Of a stretch of 14,437 nt of DNA, positions 13,020 to 14,437 are shown one piece after another (within the stretch, counting starts at the first letter, position 1; each line of letters begins with the position of its first letter). The stretch is from positions 1-14,437 of the forward strand of contig UQJA01000047.1 of assembly GCA_900541285.1 (NCBI GenBank), read 5' to 3'. A program made the position numbers and the translations under genes. This DNA is from an uncultured Collinsella sp. Its GTDB lineage: Bacteria; Actinomycetota; Coriobacteriia; Coriobacteriales; Coriobacteriaceae. Under the pieces are notes generated by a model. The model was not told the DNA's origin. It was given only the letters and a program-made list of their open reading frames with translations, and ran no database searches.

Positions 13020-13556
13020 ATGGCAGAGAACATCACCGCCCACATGGACAAGTCGCTCGAGTCCCTCAAGCATAACTTCTCCAAGGTTCGTACCGGCCGC
13101 GCCAATGCCAACATTCTGTCCGACATCACCGTCGATTATTACGGTGTTCCCACGCCGGTCACGCAGATTGCCGCCGTCAAGACCCCCGAGGCCCACATGC
13201 TGCTCATCGAGCCGTGGGACAAGGCACTCATCAATGCTATCGTCAAGGCCATCGGCGCTTCCGATCTGGGTATTACCCCCAACTCCGATGGCACCGTCGT
13301 TCGTCTTCCGTTCCCGGCTCCCACCGAGGAGCGCCGTCGCGAGCTCGTCAAGGAGTGCCGCGAGTACGCCGAGCAGGCCAAGGTGTCTATCCGTAACATC
13401 CGTCGCGACTTCAACAACAAGCTCGAGCGCGATGAGGAGCTCACCGAGGATGATGTCCGTCGCGAGCAGGCCAAGGTCCAGAAGCACACCGATGAGTATG
13501 TCGCCAAGGTCGAGGAGCTTCTGAAGGAAAAAGAAGCCGAGGTCATGGAGATCTAA
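13020..13556 (+). CDS. frr: Ribosome recycling factor
   Basis: RRF works with EF-G to split post-termination ribosomes. The protein has 178 residues, slightly short of the common 185. It carries the two-domain pattern: a helix with MDKSLESLKHNFSKVRTGRANANIL, the beta domain VDYYGVPTPVTQIAAV..IEPWDKALINAIVKAI..LGITPNSDGTVVRLPFP, then the long helices PTEERRRELVKECREYAEQAKVSIRNIRRD and the acidic C-terminal helix. The ATG at 13020 has AGGAGG (13007-13012) 7 bases upstream, inside pyrH. The pyrH-frr pairing is widely conserved. Its TAA stop is followed after a single base by the GTG of uppS. Confidence 0.98.
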   Translation: MAENITAHMDKSLESLKHNFSKVRTGRANANILSDITVDYYGVPTPVTQIAAVKTPEAHMLLIEPWDKALINAIVKAIGASDLGITPNSDGTVVRLPFPAPTEERRRELVKECREYAEQAKVSIRNIRRDFNNKLERDEELTEDDVRREQAKVQKHTDEYVAKVEELLKEKEAEVMEI

Positions 13557-13557
13557 G

Positions 13558-14352
13558 GTGCAATACGACGAGCATAAACTGGTCGAGTACTTTGCCGACG
13601 CCCCTGCGGGCGTCGGTTTTTCCGACCTTGACCTCAATAACATTCCGCACCATATCTCGTGCATCATGGACGGCAACGGTCGTTGGGCCACATCGCGCGG
13701 TCTTGCACGCACCGAGGGCCACAAGGCGGGTATCGTCTCCCTTCGTGAGATTATTACCGCCTGCGTACGTCTGGGCGTCGACGTGCTTTCGGCCTATGCG
13801 TTTTCTACCGAAAACTGGAACCGCCCTCAGCATGAGGTCAACGTCTTGATGCACCTGTTTGCCAAGACGTTTATCGACGAGCTGCCGCTTCTGAAGCGCG
13901 AAAACGTGCGCGTTGTCTTTTTGGGTGACATTTCCGCGCTGCCCAAGAAGACCCGCGACGTTTTTGAACGTGGTCTTGCCGAGTGCGCCAATCACACCGG
14001 CATGACGCTGGCGCTTGCCGTCAACTACGGCGCGCGTGCCGAGATTACCCGCGCTGTCCGTCAGATCGCACTCGACGCTGCCGCCGGTAAGATCGATCCT
14101 GCCGCAATTGATGACGATATGGTGGCTTCTCACCTCTATACCGCCGGTCTTCCCGATCCTGAGCTTGTGATTCGCACCTCTGGTGAGCTGCGCCTTTCGA
14201 ACTATCTGCTGTGGCAGGTGGCTTATTCCGAGTTCTACGTCACCGATACCTATTGGCCCGACTTTGATCGTTGGGGCCTTGTCGACGCCATTTTGGCCTA
14301 TCAGGGCCGTGACCGTAGGTTTGGTGGACTGAGCAAGACCGAGGAGGCTTAA
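13558..14352 (+). CDS. uppS: Isoprenyl transferase (undecaprenyl diphosphate synthase)
   Basis: UppS is a cis-prenyltransferase that extends farnesyl diphosphate with isopentenyl diphosphate to make the C55 lipid carrier for peptidoglycan and other cell-wall polymers. The protein has 264 residues. HISCIMDGNGRWA contains the catalytic Asp38. LSAYAFSTENWNRP, then RTSGELRLSNYLLWQ and AYSEFYVTDTYWPDF form the other conserved regions binding the second diphosphate and magnesium. About 30 residues precede the first motif. The GTG at 13558 is only one base after the frr stop and has GGAG (13547-13550) 7 bases upstream within frr. No in-frame ATG lies between it and the catalytic motif. In Streptomyces-type actinobacteria cdsA usually follows frr directly; uppS between frr and the next gene resembles the Firmicutes order. 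Confidence 0.96.
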   Translation: MQYDEHKLVEYFADAPAGVGFSDLDLNNIPHHISCIMDGNGRWATSRGLARTEGHKAGIVSLREIITACVRLGVDVLSAYAFSTENWNRPQHEVNVLMHLFAKTFIDELPLLKRENVRVVFLGDISALPKKTRDVFERGLAECANHTGMTLALAVNYGARAEITRAVRQIALDAAAGKIDPAAIDDDMVASHLYTAGLPDPELVIRTSGELRLSNYLLWQVAYSEFYVTDTYWPDFDRWGLVDAILAYQGRDRRFGGLSKTEEA

Positions 14353-14354
14353 TC

Positions 14355-14437
14355 GTGTCCGATCGTCCCAAGGCATCTGCTCCCAAGACGCCTTCGCGCA
14401 AAGCTGCCGCTGTGGGAGCGCCTGCAGCGAAGGGCGG
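14355..14437 (+). CDS. Start of a further gene, possibly cdsA (N-terminus only)
   Basis: The GTG at 14355 starts two bases after the uppS stop and has GAGGAGG (14341-14347) 7 bases upstream. The frame stays open to the window edge, giving 27 complete codons: SDRPKASAPKTPSRK then an alanine, lysine and glycine-rich stretch. This low-complexity basic tail has no diagnostic motif. By position, uppS is very often followed by cdsA (phosphatidate cytidylyltransferase), and a charged N-terminal tail before membrane segments would be compatible. The identity is inference from gene order only. Confidence 0.6.
   Translation, partial: MSDRPKASAPKTPSRKAAAVGAPAAKG

Noticed and set aside
1..14437. Defence island, prophage, IS element, CRISPR array, tRNA or attachment site
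   Set aside because: I looked for repeats, transposase or integrase neighbours and tRNA-like ends. The only recombinase is the housekeeping Xer protein, and no repeat array or tRNA cloverleaf was seen.

Overview
The window is a housekeeping stretch from a high-GC actinobacterium. Gene content, C/G-ending codons and the order rplS-rnhB-yraN-comM-dprA-trmFO-xer-rpsB-tsf-pyrH-frr-uppS point to the Coriobacteriia, most likely Collinsella or a close relative. The genus is inferred from general resemblance, not from a search. Every supported gene is on the + strand. I see no tRNA, rRNA, CRISPR array, insertion sequence or prophage gene.

Left edge, 1 to about 1,025. A nucleoside/BMP-type ABC permease (cut by the window edge) is followed by a terminator-like hairpin. 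Next comes an open frame that is clearly a mosaic: about 51 residues from the N-terminus of a purine/8-oxoguanine-deaminase-like amidohydrolase, then about 50 residues from the C-terminal half of a PotD-like polyamine-binding protein. The frame then continues as pyruvate phosphate dikinase (PPDK) lacking its first 80 or so residues. All three pieces are in one reading frame. The simplest explanation is a chimeric assembly, with foreign sequence joined to a Collinsella-like contig through short shared motifs. A real rearrangement is possible but less likely.

Middle, about 3,500 to 10,313. rplS has its own promoter, leader hairpin and terminator. rnhB follows with its own terminator. A translationally overlapping set yraN-comM-dprA comes next, with comM frameshifted exactly before its Walker A loop, then trmFO and a Xer-type tyrosine recombinase. 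The recombinase has no ATG, GTG or TTG start in its natural N-terminus. An ATA codon with a well-placed Shine-Dalgarno overlaps the trmFO stop.

Right, 10,314 to 14,437. A strong promoter with a perfect inverted repeat filling its spacer precedes a structured leader and rpsB-tsf. After a terminator and an extended -10 promoter, pyrH, frr, uppS and the start of a further gene (perhaps cdsA) run with gaps of 1 to 2 bases.

The genes serve ribosome structure and recycling (rplS, rpsB, frr), elongation (tsf), UMP phosphorylation (pyrH), tRNA modification (trmFO), DNA repair, uptake and chromosome resolution (rnhB, comM, dprA, xer), and cell-wall lipid carrier synthesis (uppS). I found no convincing new biological system. 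The observations most worth checking are the three-part chimera, the comM frameshift, the ATA start of the recombinase, and the promoter-embedded dyad and leader of rpsB.
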